DNA of 64,000 nt from Kurthia gibsonii (GCF_006539985.1 NZ_BJOB01000006.1:32929-96928); one strand, 5' to 3'. Counted from the first letter of the stretch, positions 1-8,199 are shown. Notes: generated by a model not told the origin, from the sequence alone. A program made the numbers and translations.

Positions 1-209
1 ATATTACGTGCTACATTTAGCCCTTGTTCTGCTTCTGGCATGGCACAACCGATAATTAAATCTTCCACTTCACCTGTATAATTTGCTCGTTTTAGAGCTT
101 CCTTCACAACAAGTCCACCTAAATCATCTGGTCTTACTTGCTTTAACGAGCCTTTTTTTGCTTTTCCAATTGGTGTTCTAGCACCTGCTACGATGACTGC
201 TTCACGCAT
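1..209 (-). CDS. fadA: Acetyl-CoA C-acyltransferase FadA, N-terminal part
   Basis: Only the first 69 codons are in the window; the gene runs off the left edge. The N-terminus reads [16 protein letters not shown], the standard opening of thiolases, followed by a GxxNVAR region that leads toward the active-site cysteine (not in view). The family performs the last step of beta-oxidation, thiolysis of 3-ketoacyl-CoA to acetyl-CoA and a shortened acyl-CoA, in the cytoplasm. A GGGGGG-rich ribosome site precedes the ATG. The start lies 17 bases after the fadN stop, so the two genes form one transcript, as in the fadNAE operon of Bacillus. Confidence 0.95.
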   Translation of the reverse strand, partial: MREAVIVAGARTPIGKAKKGSLKQVRPDDLGGLVVKEALKRANYTGEVEDLIIGCAMPEAEQGLNVARN

Positions 210-226
210 AATTCAGATCCCCCCTC

Positions 227-2617
227 TTAGTTTCTTAGTGGCTTACCTTTGATTAACATATGTTGCATACGCGCCTGTGTTTTTGGCTGTGCAACAAGTG
301 ATAAAAAGGCTTCGCGCTCTAAGTCTAATAAATATTCTTCATCTACAAGAGAACCATATGGTACGAGTCCGCCTGCTAATACATGTGCAATTTTTTTCGC
401 AATTTCTAAATCATATGGCGAGATATAACCTGATTTCAACATGGCATCTGCTCCTAGTAATAAGGCAGCATACCCTGGTGCACCTGATACAGGCACTTTT
501 TCTCGCACTGGCGCTTGATAACCTGCTTGAACTATACCGAGTACTGCTTGTTTAGCATCATACAATTGATGATCTGGATTCACACTAACTGCATCTGTTT
601 GACTTAAGAAACCTAAGTCACGTGCTTCTTCACCTGAAGTAGATGTTTTCGCTGTTGCAATTTTTTCGAATACCGATGCTGCTACTTGTACATAGTCAAC
701 TGCTACATCTTTCGGTAAACCTTTTAAGTGTTTCATATATAATTCTTTATTACCACCACCGCCTGGTAATAAGCCAACACCTGCTTCCACAAGCCCCATA
801 TACGTTTCTGTTGTCGCCTGAATATGAGCTGCTGGTAAACATACCTCTGTTCCACCGCCGAGCGTCATGCCGAATGGTGCTGCAACGACAGGCTTTTTAC
901 TATATTTCATACGAAGTGTGCCTTGTTGGAATTGGCGTACGATATAATCTAATTCGAATAACGCATCATCTTCTGCTTCCATTAAAATCATGGCAAGATT
1001 CGCACCAACTGAGAAATTTTTACCTTGATTCCCAATCACAAGTCCTTTGTAATCGTCTGATGTATCTAATACATCAAGTGCATATGTTAGCATTTGCATA
1101 ATATCTAATCCGAGTGCATTTGATTTCGAGTGGAATTCTAGTAGTAATACACCATCCCCAAAATCGATTACGCTTGCACCAGCATTCGACTTTAATACAC
1201 CATGCTGTTTTTTATATGTTTTTAAATTGATTTCTTTTTCATTCTTTGGAACAGCTACATACGTTTCACCATTATAGTAGTGTAGTACGTGATCAATCTC
1301 TTTATAGAAAGTTTGATGTCCTTCTGCTAATAGTTGTTGAACGAAAGTCGGAATTTTTTGTCCTTGTTCTTCCAATCTTTGAACTGCGCGTTCAACACCG
1401 ATTGCATCCCACATCTCAAATGGTCCTTGCGACCAACCGAACCCCCAGCGCATCGCTTCATCAATCGCTACAATATCATCTGCAATTTCGCCATGCTTTT
1501 CAGCTGCATATACAAGTGTTGGACTAATAATCTTCCATAATAATTCGCCCGCACGATCTTCTGCATAAATTAAATGTTTTAAACGATTCGATAAGCCTTT
1601 TAGTTGTTTACTTTGTTCAATTGAAGGAGCTTGCAATTTAGTTGTTGGTACATATTCAAATGTCTCAATATTCAACTCTAAAATCTCTTTCCCTTGTTTC
1701 ACAAAGTACCCTTTACCTGATTTCGCCCCTAAGTGACCTGCATCAACCATCTTCTGCATATGTGCTGGTACTTCAAATACACGCTGTTCCTCACCGTCTG
1801 TTTTGTGATACACCGTATTCGCTACATGGATAAATGTATCCAGACCTACAACATCTAATGTGCGAAGTGTCGCTGATTTTGGTCGTCCAATTAGTGGTCC
1901 TGTTACGGAATCCACTTCACCAACTGAATAACCGTCTTCTAGCATAACTTGTAATGTTTTTAACAACCCATATGTGCCAATACGATTTGCGATAAAGTTC
2001 GGTGTATCTTTTGCAATAACAACACCTTTTCCTAATACATCTTCTCCGAATGTTTTCATAAATTGAACAATCGACTCATCTGTATAAGATGATGGTACGA
2101 CTTCAAGTAATTTTAGGTAGCGAGGTGGATTGAAGAAATGTGTTCCTAAGAAATGCTTTTTGAAATCATCTGAACGTCCATCTGCCATGGCATCAATACT
2201 AATCCCCGATGTATTTGAACTAACAATCGTTCCTTCTTTTCGAACAGCATCGATTTTTGTATAGAGTGCTTTTTTAATCTCTAAATTTTCAGTTACAACT
2301 TCGATAATCCAATCAACTTCACCTAAGCGATGAGCATCATCTTCTAAATTCCCAGTTGTAATTCTTTGTAGACTTCTCTTTGTTGTAAGTGGTGCAGGTT
2401 TTTGCTTTTGTAACTTCTGAATTGCCGTATTAGCAAATTTATTTCGAAACGCTGGATGTTCAACAGTGAACCCCTTCGCCTGATCTTCTTCTGTTAATGT
2501 CGGTGGTACAATATCGAATAAGTAGGTATCAATCCCACAATTCGCTAAGTGTGCTGCAATTCCTGAACCCATGACGCCCGAACCAAGAACAGCCGCTTTT
2601 TGAATACGTCTTACCAT
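227..2617 (-). CDS. fadN: 3-hydroxyacyl-CoA dehydrogenase / enoyl-CoA hydratase FadN
   Basis: Bifunctional beta-oxidation enzyme that hydrates enoyl-CoA and oxidises 3-hydroxyacyl-CoA with NAD. The N-terminal half has the Rossmann motif VLGSGVMGSGIAAHLA (about residues 11-26) and the HFFNPPRYLKLLEVV region of hydroxyacyl-CoA dehydrogenases. The C-terminal third is a crotonase-like domain with FSVGANLAMIL and a glycine-rich LGGGTEVCLPAAH and LLPGGGG region. The length of about 796 aa is normal for FadN. The frame opens at a TTG at 2623, but the ATG at 2617 is better spaced (10 nt) from the AAGGGG site. A promoter and a FadR-type operator lie upstream. Confidence 0.96.
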   Translation of the reverse strand: MVRRIQKAAVLGSGVMGSGIAAHLANCGIDTYLFDIVPPTLTEEDQAKGFTVEHPAFRNKFANTAIQKLQKQKPAPLTTKRSLQRITTGNLEDDAHRLGEVDWIIEVVTENLEIKKALYTKIDAVRKEGTIVSSNTSGISIDAMADGRSDDFKKHFLGTHFFNPPRYLKLLEVVPSSYTDESIVQFMKTFGEDVLGKGVVIAKDTPNFIANRIGTYGLLKTLQVMLEDGYSVGEVDSVTGPLIGRPKSATLRTLDVVGLDTFIHVANTVYHKTDGEEQRVFEVPAHMQKMVDAGHLGAKSGKGYFVKQGKEILELNIETFEYVPTTKLQAPSIEQSKQLKGLSNRLKHLIYAEDRAGELLWKIISPTLVYAAEKHGEIADDIVAIDEAMRWGFGWSQGPFEMWDAIGVERAVQRLEEQGQKIPTFVQQLLAEGHQTFYKEIDHVLHYYNGETYVAVPKNEKEINLKTYKKQHGVLKSNAGASVIDFGDGVLLLEFHSKSNALGLDIMQMLTYALDVLDTSDDYKGLVIGNQGKNFSVGANLAMILMEAEDDALFELDYIVRQFQQGTLRMKYSKKPVVAAPFGMTLGGGTEVCLPAAHIQATTETYMGLVEAGVGLLPGGGGNKELYMKHLKGLPKDVAVDYVQVAASVFEKIATAKTSTSGEEARDLGFLSQTDAVSVNPDHQLYDAKQAVLGIVQAGYQAPVREKVPVSGAPGYAALLLGADAMLKSGYISPYDLEIAKKIAHVLAGGLVPYGSLVDEEYLLDLEREAFLSLVAQPKTQARMQHMLIKGKPLRN

Positions 2618-2639
2618 GAACAACTCGCCCCTTCCACAT

Positions 2640-2657
2640 TGAATGAATAACCATTCA
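2640..2657 (-). promoter_or_regulatory. FadR-type operator in front of fadN
   Basis: The sequence TGAATGAATAACCATTCA is an 18-bp inverted repeat (TGAATG, 6-base centre, CATTCA). It closely resembles the known FadR (YsiA) box of Bacillus, which represses fad operons until long-chain acyl-CoA binds the regulator. It lies between the inferred promoter and the fadN start, where a bound repressor would block elongation. FadR itself is not in the window, so its presence is inferred. Confidence 0.85.
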
Positions 2658-2695
2658 TTTTTTGATTAAAAAAATAGCCATTGGCTTATAAACCC

Positions 2696-2724
2696 ATTCT
2701 ATGCCAATCTAAAAATGATTGCAA
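2696..2724 (-). promoter_or_regulatory. Sigma-A-like promoter of fadN-fadA
   Basis: Read on the minus strand there is TTGCAA (2724-2719), a 17-base spacer and TAGAAT (2701-2696). This places transcription start near 2689, about 30 bases ahead of the FadR box. Both hexamers differ from consensus by only one or two bases. Confidence 0.6.
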
Positions 2725-2866
2725 CGAAAAAATACGATTTTTCTAATAAAAGTATATTTTTTCTTTATTATACACATTTTCTGTTCTTTATTCCGTACTC
2801 GGTACAACATACTATGCGTTTTCTCTAAAAAATTGTAGAATAATAATACATAGGAGGGATTTCATA

Positions 2867-3184
2867 ATGAAACCAATTACAACTGTTGAACAATTCAACG
2901 AACTTATTTCGACTGACAAAAAAGTGCTTGTTAAATTTTACGCAGGCTGGTGCCCAGATTGTACACGTATGAACATGTTCATCGATCCAATCATCGAAAA
3001 GTACACACAATTTGACTGGTATGAATTAAATCGTGATGAACTACCTGAATTAGCTGAAAAGTACGATGTAATGGGTATTCCTAGTTTACTAATCTTCCAA
3101 AATGGTGAAAAACTAGCACACTTACACAGCGCAAATGCTAAATCGCCTGAACAAGTAACTGAATACTTAGATGCAAATATCTAA
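2867..3184 (+). CDS. Thioredoxin-family protein (YtpP-like)
   Basis: A 105-aa single-domain thioredoxin fold. The redox motif is WCPDC (about residues 28-32) rather than WCGPC, and the cis-proline segment is MGIPSLLIF. WCPDC is typical of Bacillus YtpP-like proteins, small cytoplasmic thiol-disulphide proteins whose client is not established. The ribosome site AGGAGGG is well spaced from the ATG. The gene is divergent from fadN, is followed by its own terminator, and appears monocistronic. Confidence 0.9.
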   Translation: MKPITTVEQFNELISTDKKVLVKFYAGWCPDCTRMNMFIDPIIEKYTQFDWYELNRDELPELAEKYDVMGIPSLLIFQNGEKLAHLHSANAKSPEQVTEYLDANI

Positions 3185-3207
3185 TGAGTGATGAAGTTAA
3201 TCACTCC

Positions 3208-3243
3208 AAACTAGCGTGAATTTTCATCATGCTAGTTTTTTTC
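3208..3243 (+). terminator. Rho-independent terminator after the thioredoxin gene
   Basis: AAACTAGC (3208-3215) pairs with GCTAGTTT (3231-3238) around a 15-base loop, followed by a run of T. Confidence 0.75.
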
Positions 3244-3358
3244 TCTCTGAACAATCCGTTTTTCTACTTAAAAACTTTTATTTGTCATATTACTATATTT
3301 ACCCAACTGCTACTTTTCGTCTATACTTAAGAAAATCAGTTAGAGGATGTGATGATGA

Positions 3359-3829
3359 GTGGCACAGAACTTGGAAGATCAAATTACTTTACTACGTCAT
3401 GAAATAGCGCAGTACAAATCGATTATTAAAGAAATGTCTGTTCCATTAATTGAATCCAGCTTAAACAATACATTGCTCATGCCTTTAAGTGGTCATTTAT
3501 TTCAAGAGCGCATTACACAAATTGAAGTAAAGTTATTCAACTACTTACAGGAACATCGTCATGTAAAAACCGTCATTATGGACTTTACAGGAATTTCGCA
3601 CAAAAATACGATTATGATGTCGATTGATGAATTATCGGATGCTTTACGTAACCTACACATGACTTTAACTGTTGTAGGAATTCGTGTTGTTTATACAGGT
3701 TTTCAATCTGAAGTGTTTTTCAATTTTGTTAAATCTTGTTTTAATGAGCAGTTGGAGACTTACCCAACATATCGCCTAGCTCTTGAGCATCTTTATAAAG
3801 AATTACATTTTTATACAGAGGATTTTTGA
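3359..3829 (+). CDS. STAS-domain protein, RsbR/RsbS-like
   Basis: A 156-aa protein with an N-terminal helix (residues 1-27) and a C-terminal STAS domain. The pattern is that of RsbR-type stressosome proteins: SVPLIE, LLMPLSGHL, then VIMDFTGISHKNT, then LTVVGIRVVYTGFQ. It has only a very short N-terminal region in place of the usual non-haem globin sensor domain. The start is a GTG after GAGG (spacing 12), so the exact start is uncertain. The gene is translationally linked to the next one. A link to general stress signalling is inferred; no other stressosome gene is in the window, but the next two genes downstream have sigma-B-like promoters. Confidence 0.75.
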   Translation: MAQNLEDQITLLRHEIAQYKSIIKEMSVPLIESSLNNTLLMPLSGHLFQERITQIEVKLFNYLQEHRHVKTVIMDFTGISHKNTIMMSIDELSDALRNLHMTLTVVGIRVVYTGFQSEVFFNFVKSCFNEQLETYPTYRLALEHLYKELHFYTEDF

Positions 3830-3831
3830 AA

Positions 3832-4335
3832 ATGAAGATTAATTTTGATTGTCCCGTCTATTCACAATATGATTCGATGGTTAAAAAATCATATCGTCCT
3901 TCTTCTTGTGGTCCTACTGCAGTTGCTTCGATTCTACATTTTTATAAAGATGATGCTCTGTCTATTAACCAACTTTACGAAGCACTACATTGTACACCAG
4001 TTGGATTACCTGCTATTTTTATTCATTGGTTCTTACCGAAGGCAGTACAAGGCAACTATTCAGTTCGAACATTACAGCTTTTTGAAGCGGTGTATTGGAT
4101 TCAACAAAAACAGCCAGTAGCTGTTAAATTCGATTGCTATTTCACTTGGAAATTAAATCGCCCTTCTTATTTTAAATATCATTGGACGGTTATGACGGGA
4201 TTTCATTGGAAACGAGATGGTCTTTATTTAATCGTTGAAGATTTAGGTACACCAAGTCGAGCTAGTCGAACACATGAAATTCCTTATGCACCAAATGCAC
4301 ATGCACTCACATTTATAGGAATTCATCCAAAGTAG
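3832..4335 (+). CDS. C39-like cysteine peptidase family protein
   Basis: A 167-aa protein with the peptidase C39-like pattern. The cysteine lies in RPSSCGPTAVASIL (about residue 25), the histidine in YHWTVMTGF (about 122), and an aspartate follows in IVEDLGTPS. No signal peptide, ABC domain or membrane segment is seen, so it is a stand-alone, probably cytoplasmic member whose substrate is unknown. The upstream frame opens at a TTG (3826), but the ATG at 3832 has AGAGGA 9 bases ahead. It starts three bases after the STAS stop, so the pair is coupled. Confidence 0.75.
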   Translation: MKINFDCPVYSQYDSMVKKSYRPSSCGPTAVASILHFYKDDALSINQLYEALHCTPVGLPAIFIHWFLPKAVQGNYSVRTLQLFEAVYWIQQKQPVAVKFDCYFTWKLNRPSYFKYHWTVMTGFHWKRDGLYLIVEDLGTPSRASRTHEIPYAPNAHALTFIGIHPK

Positions 4336-4336
4336 T

Positions 4337-4362
4337 GTTTTATTTTACTTTCTTCGCGGTAT
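4337..4362 (+). promoter_or_regulatory. Sigma-B-like promoter 1
   Basis: GTTTTA (4337-4342), a 14-base spacer and CGGTAT (4357-4362) fit the Bacillus sigma-B pattern GTTTAA-N12-14-GGGTAT. It lies 35 bases ahead of the first PH-like gene. A second site of the same design precedes the paralogue at 4888, which makes chance less likely. Confidence 0.55.
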
Positions 4363-4397
4363 AAATTTTAAAATTAAATGTAGGAAGGTGCGCCTTT

Positions 4398-4798
4398 ATG
4401 GACATATATGCACAGGAAGCGCTCTATAAATTTTATTACCACATGAAAAGATTGAATATTCTTTAAATAGTCTTCATGCAGATGAGAAAATGAATCGTTT
4501 GTTTAAATGTTCGACTTTAGTAGCTGCTACAACCGAACGTATTTACTTGCACACGATCGACAATGAAAGTTATCAGATTCGCAGTATTTCATACGAACAG
4601 ATTGAAGCTATTTATCAGCGAAATCGAGTGTTAAGCGGTCGTGAAATTATTATTTTAACCAAAAATAAAAGATATTCCATTTCACATATCGAAGAGGCGA
4701 ATTTACATCATTTTATGCAATTTGTACAATCAGCTTTGAAGAAGGAATCAGCATACCGTCTGTTTCAAGAACAAGAATCTGTAGAAACAAGGGCTTAA
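4398..4798 (+). pseudogene. PH-like domain gene, frameshifted
   Basis: Translation begins at ATG 4398 behind AGGAAGG (residues MDIYAQEALYK), but that frame stops at 4464. The homologous continuation (ILLPHEKIEYSLNSLH, then NRLFKCSTLVAATTERIYLH) lies in the -1 frame up to 4798. One A lost from the AAATTTT tract at 4428-4434 explains it. Repaired, the protein would be about 133 aa and would align along its length with the intact neighbour at 4888 (LFATNERICFY against VAATTERIYLH). The family resembles the small bacterial PH-domain proteins (YokE type). An intact 102-aa product could still start at ATG 4490, but it lacks a ribosome site. A sequencing error is possible. Confidence 0.7.
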
Positions 4799-4824
4799 AT
4801 GTCCCTTTTCTTTTAACATATGAG

Positions 4825-4850
4825 GTTTACGTAGACGGTATAAAAGGTAT
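4825..4850 (+). promoter_or_regulatory. Sigma-B-like promoter 2
   Basis: GTTTAC (4825-4830), a 14-base spacer and AGGTAT (4845-4850), 38 bases ahead of the second PH-like gene. Same layout as the site at 4337. Confidence 0.6.
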
Positions 4851-4887
4851 ACGGATATATAATATAAAAATAAGCGAGGTGCTTCAT

Positions 4888-5217
4888 ATGGAAAATACAA
4901 CATCAATCTCTACACACTTACATGCTTTTTTAAATAAAAATGAACGTGTTCAAGTGCAATTAGTTGGGAATTTCGCTTATGTCCACGTGGAGACAAAAGG
5001 GACTTTATTTGCAACAAACGAACGCATCTGTTTTTATGCGCACGATGATTCAGCATTTTTAACATTTGATTATTATGAAATTGATGCAGTCATCTTACAT
5101 CCCGACGAAGTAATTTTTTATAACCAAGGTGAACGTCATATTTTATCAGATATCGAACAAGGCAATGTAGAAGAATTTAATCAATTCGTCATTGACCGCA
5201 TGCAAATTAAATCATAA
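4888..5217 (+). CDS. PH-like domain protein, paralogue of the preceding gene
   Basis: A 109-aa protein without signal peptide or membrane segment. Beta-strand-rich segments (VQVQLVGNFAYVHV, GTLFATNERICFY, YEIDAVILHPDEVIFY) and a C-terminal helix (EEFNQFVIDRM) match the small bacterial PH/GRAM-like fold. The molecular role is unknown. The ATG at 4888 was chosen because GAGGTG lies 6 bases ahead; the GTG at 4879 is inside that ribosome site. It is preceded by a sigma-B-like promoter and followed by a terminator. Confidence 0.75.
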   Translation: MENTTSISTHLHAFLNKNERVQVQLVGNFAYVHVETKGTLFATNERICFYAHDDSAFLTFDYYEIDAVILHPDEVIFYNQGERHILSDIEQGNVEEFNQFVIDRMQIKS

Positions 5218-5276
5218 AAAAACCGTTCGACTACCTCTTCTATTTTTTGTAGAATCCGTGGTCAACGGTTTTTTTA
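5216..5276. terminator. Bidirectional terminator between convergent genes
   Basis: AAACCGTT(C)GAC (5220-5231) pairs with GTCAACGGTTT (5261-5271) with one bulged base. A runs on the left and T runs on the right let it serve both the PH-like gene (+) and the membrane protein at 5279 (-). Confidence 0.75.
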
Positions 5277-5278
5277 TT

Positions 5279-5518
5279 TTATAGAAATACGCCTATTGCT
5301 GTAAAAACAAAAATAATAACTGCCGCTAAGATCAAAATCCATACCGTCGTCAAATCTTTTCGCTCTTTATACTCTCGATATGCAAGCATAAGAAACACGA
5401 TACACATAAAGACATTAACTAACGGTAAATATTGGAATTGCTTTGTCAGTAGCATGAAAACACCTAGTGCTGCACTACATACACATAGAATCATGACCGA
5501 AATTCTCATGTTGCTCAC
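5279..5518 (-). CDS. Small three-helix membrane protein
   Basis: A 79-aa protein with three hydrophobic stretches (about residues 4-22, 28-47 and 57-79) and a charged loop YREYKERKD between the second and third. The shape resembles the small DUF3953-type membrane proteins of Bacillales, but I do not recognise it with certainty. It starts seven bases after the upstream exonuclease gene and is probably co-transcribed with it. The start may be at residue 1 or at Met4. Confidence 0.65.
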   Translation of the reverse strand: MSNMRISVMILCVCSAALGVFMLLTKQFQYLPLVNVFMCIVFLMLAYREYKERKDLTTVWILILAAVIIFVFTAIGVFL

Positions 5519-5524
5519 TCCTAT

Positions 5525-6403
5525 CTAACGCATTAATGATGTTATATGTCTTACTACCAAACTATATTCTTCTGCCATTAAGCACTCAAATTTTTCTTCA
5601 TTCCAAGTTGGTAAAGCTAATTCATCAATTGTTGTCTCAATCATCAAATCTGTTTTTATACGTGCTAATTGTAGTGATAGTTTCAACATTTCTTCATCTG
5701 CTTCAATTTTTTTACGTTGTCCTGGTGTTAATTCGCCAATCGAAGCTAAAACTCCTTCTACTGTTCCATATTTTTGAATGAGTTGAAGAGCTGTTTTTGG
5801 TCCAATCCCTTTTACACCTGGATATCCATCACCCGAATCACCCATAAATGCTTTTACATCTGCAAAACGTTCTGGTGCAATCGCATACTCTTCTTCAAAA
5901 CGTTCAATTGTGTAAGGATTATATTCTGAGTAACCTTTTTTTGTTAAAGCAATCGTTGTATTTGGGTTTAATAGTTGCAATAAATCTTTATCACCGCTAA
6001 TAACTGTAATCTTCGCATCAGATTTCCATTTTTCAACGAGCGATCCAATCGTATCGTCTGCTTCCATTCCTACTTGACCAAAACTTTTCCAACCAATTAA
6101 ATCTGAAATTTGGCGCGCCAAATCAAATTGTGGTTTCATCTCCTCAGGTGGTTCCGGACGATGTGCTTTATAGTCTTCAAATAAGTCATTACGAAATGTT
6201 TGCGACCCCATATCCCAGCAAATTGCAAGGTGGGTCGGATTCATAATCGATTGCGCGCTTAATACATGTCTCGCAAATCCTTGAACACCATTCGTTGGTG
6301 TACCATCTTTTTTTCTAAAAAATTGATTCATTGGTGCTGTCGCATGGTATGAGCGGAATAATAATGCCATACCATCCACAAGCATAATATGTGGTTGTGT
6401 CAT
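5525..6403 (-). CDS. ypcP: 5'-3' exonuclease / flap endonuclease (YpcP/FenA-like)
   Basis: A 292-aa stand-alone version of the N-terminal nuclease domain of DNA polymerase I, which removes RNA primers and 5' flaps. The metal-binding acidic motifs are visible: MLVDGMALLFRSYHA at the N-terminus, GMEADDTIGS (about 112-121), VISGDKDLLQLL and DSGDGYPGVKGIGPKTALQLI, the last being the helix-3-turn-helix DNA-binding motif. The length equals that of Bacillus YpcP. An ATG with GGAGATATC-type spacing begins the gene. Confidence 0.93.
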   Translation of the reverse strand: MTQPHIMLVDGMALLFRSYHATAPMNQFFRKKDGTPTNGVQGFARHVLSAQSIMNPTHLAICWDMGSQTFRNDLFEDYKAHRPEPPEEMKPQFDLARQISDLIGWKSFGQVGMEADDTIGSLVEKWKSDAKITVISGDKDLLQLLNPNTTIALTKKGYSEYNPYTIERFEEEYAIAPERFADVKAFMGDSGDGYPGVKGIGPKTALQLIQKYGTVEGVLASIGELTPGQRKKIEADEEMLKLSLQLARIKTDLMIETTIDELALPTWNEEKFECLMAEEYSLVVRHITSLMR

Positions 6404-6437
6404 GTGATATCTCCTCTATTCTTTCTTCTAGTATAAC

Positions 6438-6471
6438 AAAAAAAGTGCTCAAAGAAGATTTCTTTGAACAC
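6438..6471 (-). terminator. Terminator after the OsmC-family gene
   Basis: On the minus strand GTGTTCAAAGAA pairs with TTCTTTGAGCAC with one mismatch around a 3-base loop, followed by seven T. Confidence 0.8.
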
Positions 6472-6479
6472 GCTCTTCG

Positions 6480-6932
6480 CTATTCATTCGCAATTTGAAT
6501 CGTTACATTTAGCGCTAATTCGACATTTCCACGAATCGCCTTTGAAATCATACACGTTTTTTCGGCTTTTTCAGCTAATCGTTGTACCATTCGCTGCGTG
6601 CGCTCATCTGTATTTTTTTCTAACAAAATAGTTGGATGGTGTGTGATTTTTTCATATGTGAAAACACCATTTGTCACATCGACAATTCCTTCTGATGATA
6701 GCGTTAAATCAACAGGAATAATTTTCGCGCGTTCCAACATCGCTGCATAGGAGATCAAATAACATGTAGCTGCAGCACCTAACAACATCTCATCTGGATT
6801 CGTGCCCACTCCAGGTCCATCCATCTCTTTTGGTATCGAAATTTTCGTTTGGAGCTGACCCGAAGAAATTGTTCCCACTTCATTTCTACCACCAGGCCAC
6901 TGCGCTTCCAACATAAAGCGATGTGCCGTCAT
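6480..6932 (-). CDS. OsmC/Ohr-family peroxide-responsive protein
   Basis: A 150-aa OsmC-fold protein. Members reduce organic hydroperoxides through two cysteines; here these are Cys57 (in AAATCYLISY) and Cys127 (in EKTCMISKAI), both at the expected places. The NPDEMLLGAAATC segment is diagnostic. It belongs to the YhfA/SAD-like branch rather than classical Ohr. Cytoplasmic. It starts 12 bases after the upstream membrane gene stop, and a terminator follows. Confidence 0.88.
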   Translation of the reverse strand: MTAHRFMLEAQWPGGRNEVGTISSGQLQTKISIPKEMDGPGVGTNPDEMLLGAAATCYLISYAAMLERAKIIPVDLTLSSEGIVDVTNGVFTYEKITHHPTILLEKNTDERTQRMVQRLAEKAEKTCMISKAIRGNVELALNVTIQIANE

Positions 6933-6944
6933 CTAATTCTCCCC

Positions 6945-7442
6945 TTACTTAGAAAAAGAGTAGTATTGTTGATTATCTGGGTCAAACGCATAACGGTATA
7001 CACGATCACCTTTTTCAACAGCAACTAAATACACTTCTTTTCCTTCATATGTTTTAATCACATTTGCATAATCTCGGTCTTTGATCACTTTACCACCTTC
7101 AGTTCGTACAATGAGAGCCTGTGCTTCTTCCACTTTTGTTTGTGGCATTTTTGAATGGAAAAAGAATGGCGCTGCTAATAATAACGCGTAGGCTGCAGCG
7201 AATAACATATATTTTTTCCGGAATTGATTTCCATCAATTAACACAAAATACACAACAAAAAAAGCGATATTCCCTACTATAATATAATCAATTAAATCAT
7301 CTAAACCATTCACATAATTATAAGGTTTTCCCATGAAGTAGAAATAAATAATTTCGATTAACGATAAAATAATAACACCTAATAGTAGACGTGTACGCTT
7401 ATTCATTTTTTTGCGCTCTTGTCTTCTCTGTTCTGTATCCAT
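6945..7442 (-). CDS. Membrane protein of unknown function
   Basis: A 165-aa protein with a highly charged N-terminus (EQRRQERKKMNKRTR), three hydrophobic segments (about residues 19-37, 49-68 and 80-95) and a soluble C-terminal domain of about 65 residues (VEKGDRVYRYAFDPDNQQYYSF) that probably lies outside the membrane. The family is not recognised. An AGGAGG-type site precedes the ATG. It forms a two-gene unit with the OsmC gene. Confidence 0.8.
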   Translation of the reverse strand: MDTEQRRQERKKMNKRTRLLLGVIILSLIEIIYFYFMGKPYNYVNGLDDLIDYIIVGNIAFFVVYFVLIDGNQFRKKYMLFAAAYALLLAAPFFFHSKMPQTKVEEAQALIVRTEGGKVIKDRDYANVIKTYEGKEVYLVAVEKGDRVYRYAFDPDNQQYYSFSK

Positions 7443-7616
7443 GTAAATCCTCCTTTATCATTGCTTCTATTATACATCATTTGATTTATTCAATATGACC
7501 GCATATGAGGACGGTTCACCCATCCAAATGGTTCCATTTAAGTAATACGAATGATTCGTTTAAATTGTTTCATTTATGTATACCTTTTTACCGCGCCCTC
7601 TAAATACATAGCAAAA

Positions 7617-7651
7617 TAAAAAAGAAGCTACATCACATCGATGCAACTTCT
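7617..7651 (-). terminator. Terminator after the DinB gene
   Basis: On the minus strand a 12-bp stem (AGAAGTTGCATC with GATGTAGCTTCT, two wobble pairs) and a 5-base loop are followed by six T. Confidence 0.8.
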
Positions 7652-7660
7652 ATTTTTTAA

Positions 7661-8128
7661 TTAAGCTTGCTCAATTGTTGGTCCCATAATCGGTGGAACA
7701 GGTAGTTCAGCTTGACGAATTAGCACCGTCATCTGTCCACGGTGATGCGTTTGGTGGTCAATCATACTACGAAGTACTTGTCCAACAGGCATATTTTTTC
7801 CGAAAGCTTCTACTCTGCGCTCTAAATCGTGATCAGATAGTTTTGTTGCTTCTTCTTCTACTTTCGCTGCTTTTTTCTTATAAGCTTCTTCTAGTTCTTT
7901 TACCGTTGTTGGTTTTTCACCTTCTGGAATTGATGGTACATCTAGCCCTGCTAACCCACCGAAGAAACTCGGTGCATCTACTAAATGACTACTTAACCAA
8001 CCTAATGTATTATGCCCTTCAACAATTGCTTGATCAAGTTTATCATCTTCTAATGCCTCAATCACTTTTAAAGTTCCTGCTGCTGAATAGTTCCAATCTC
8101 GAATAAAATCATCTACTTTACGATACAT
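7661..8128 (-). CDS. DinB/YfiT-family metal-binding protein
   Basis: A 155-aa four-helix-bundle protein. The three metal-binding histidines are His48 (LSSHLVD) and His125/His129 (DHQTHHRGQ), the HxxxH pair typical of DinB-like enzymes. The family includes thiol-dependent S-transferases (BstA/YfiT type), but the substrate of this member cannot be read from sequence. It has its own ribosome site and terminator and is probably monocistronic. Confidence 0.88.
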   Translation of the reverse strand: MYRKVDDFIRDWNYSAAGTLKVIEALEDDKLDQAIVEGHNTLGWLSSHLVDAPSFFGGLAGLDVPSIPEGEKPTTVKELEEAYKKKAAKVEEEATKLSDHDLERRVEAFGKNMPVGQVLRSMIDHQTHHRGQMTVLIRQAELPVPPIMGPTIEQA

Positions 8129-8199
8129 ACTCGCATCTCTCCTTTAGTTATAGTTCCCTTTTATCGTATACACCATAACCAAAAAACACAAATTTTAAC

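Noticed and set aside
643..1833. Several plus-strand frames antisense to fadN
   Set aside because: They overlap a strongly conserved gene, have no ribosome sites and give low-complexity Leu/His-rich products.
4428..4434. Programmed -1 frameshift in the PH-like gene
   Set aside because: No classical X-XXY-YYZ heptamer in the right register and no strong downstream hairpin; simple deletion of one A is the better explanation.
7693..8106. 137-aa plus-strand frame opposite the DinB gene
   Set aside because: Poly-leucine product caused by reverse reading of Glu/Lys-rich codons; the minus-strand DinB motifs are clear.
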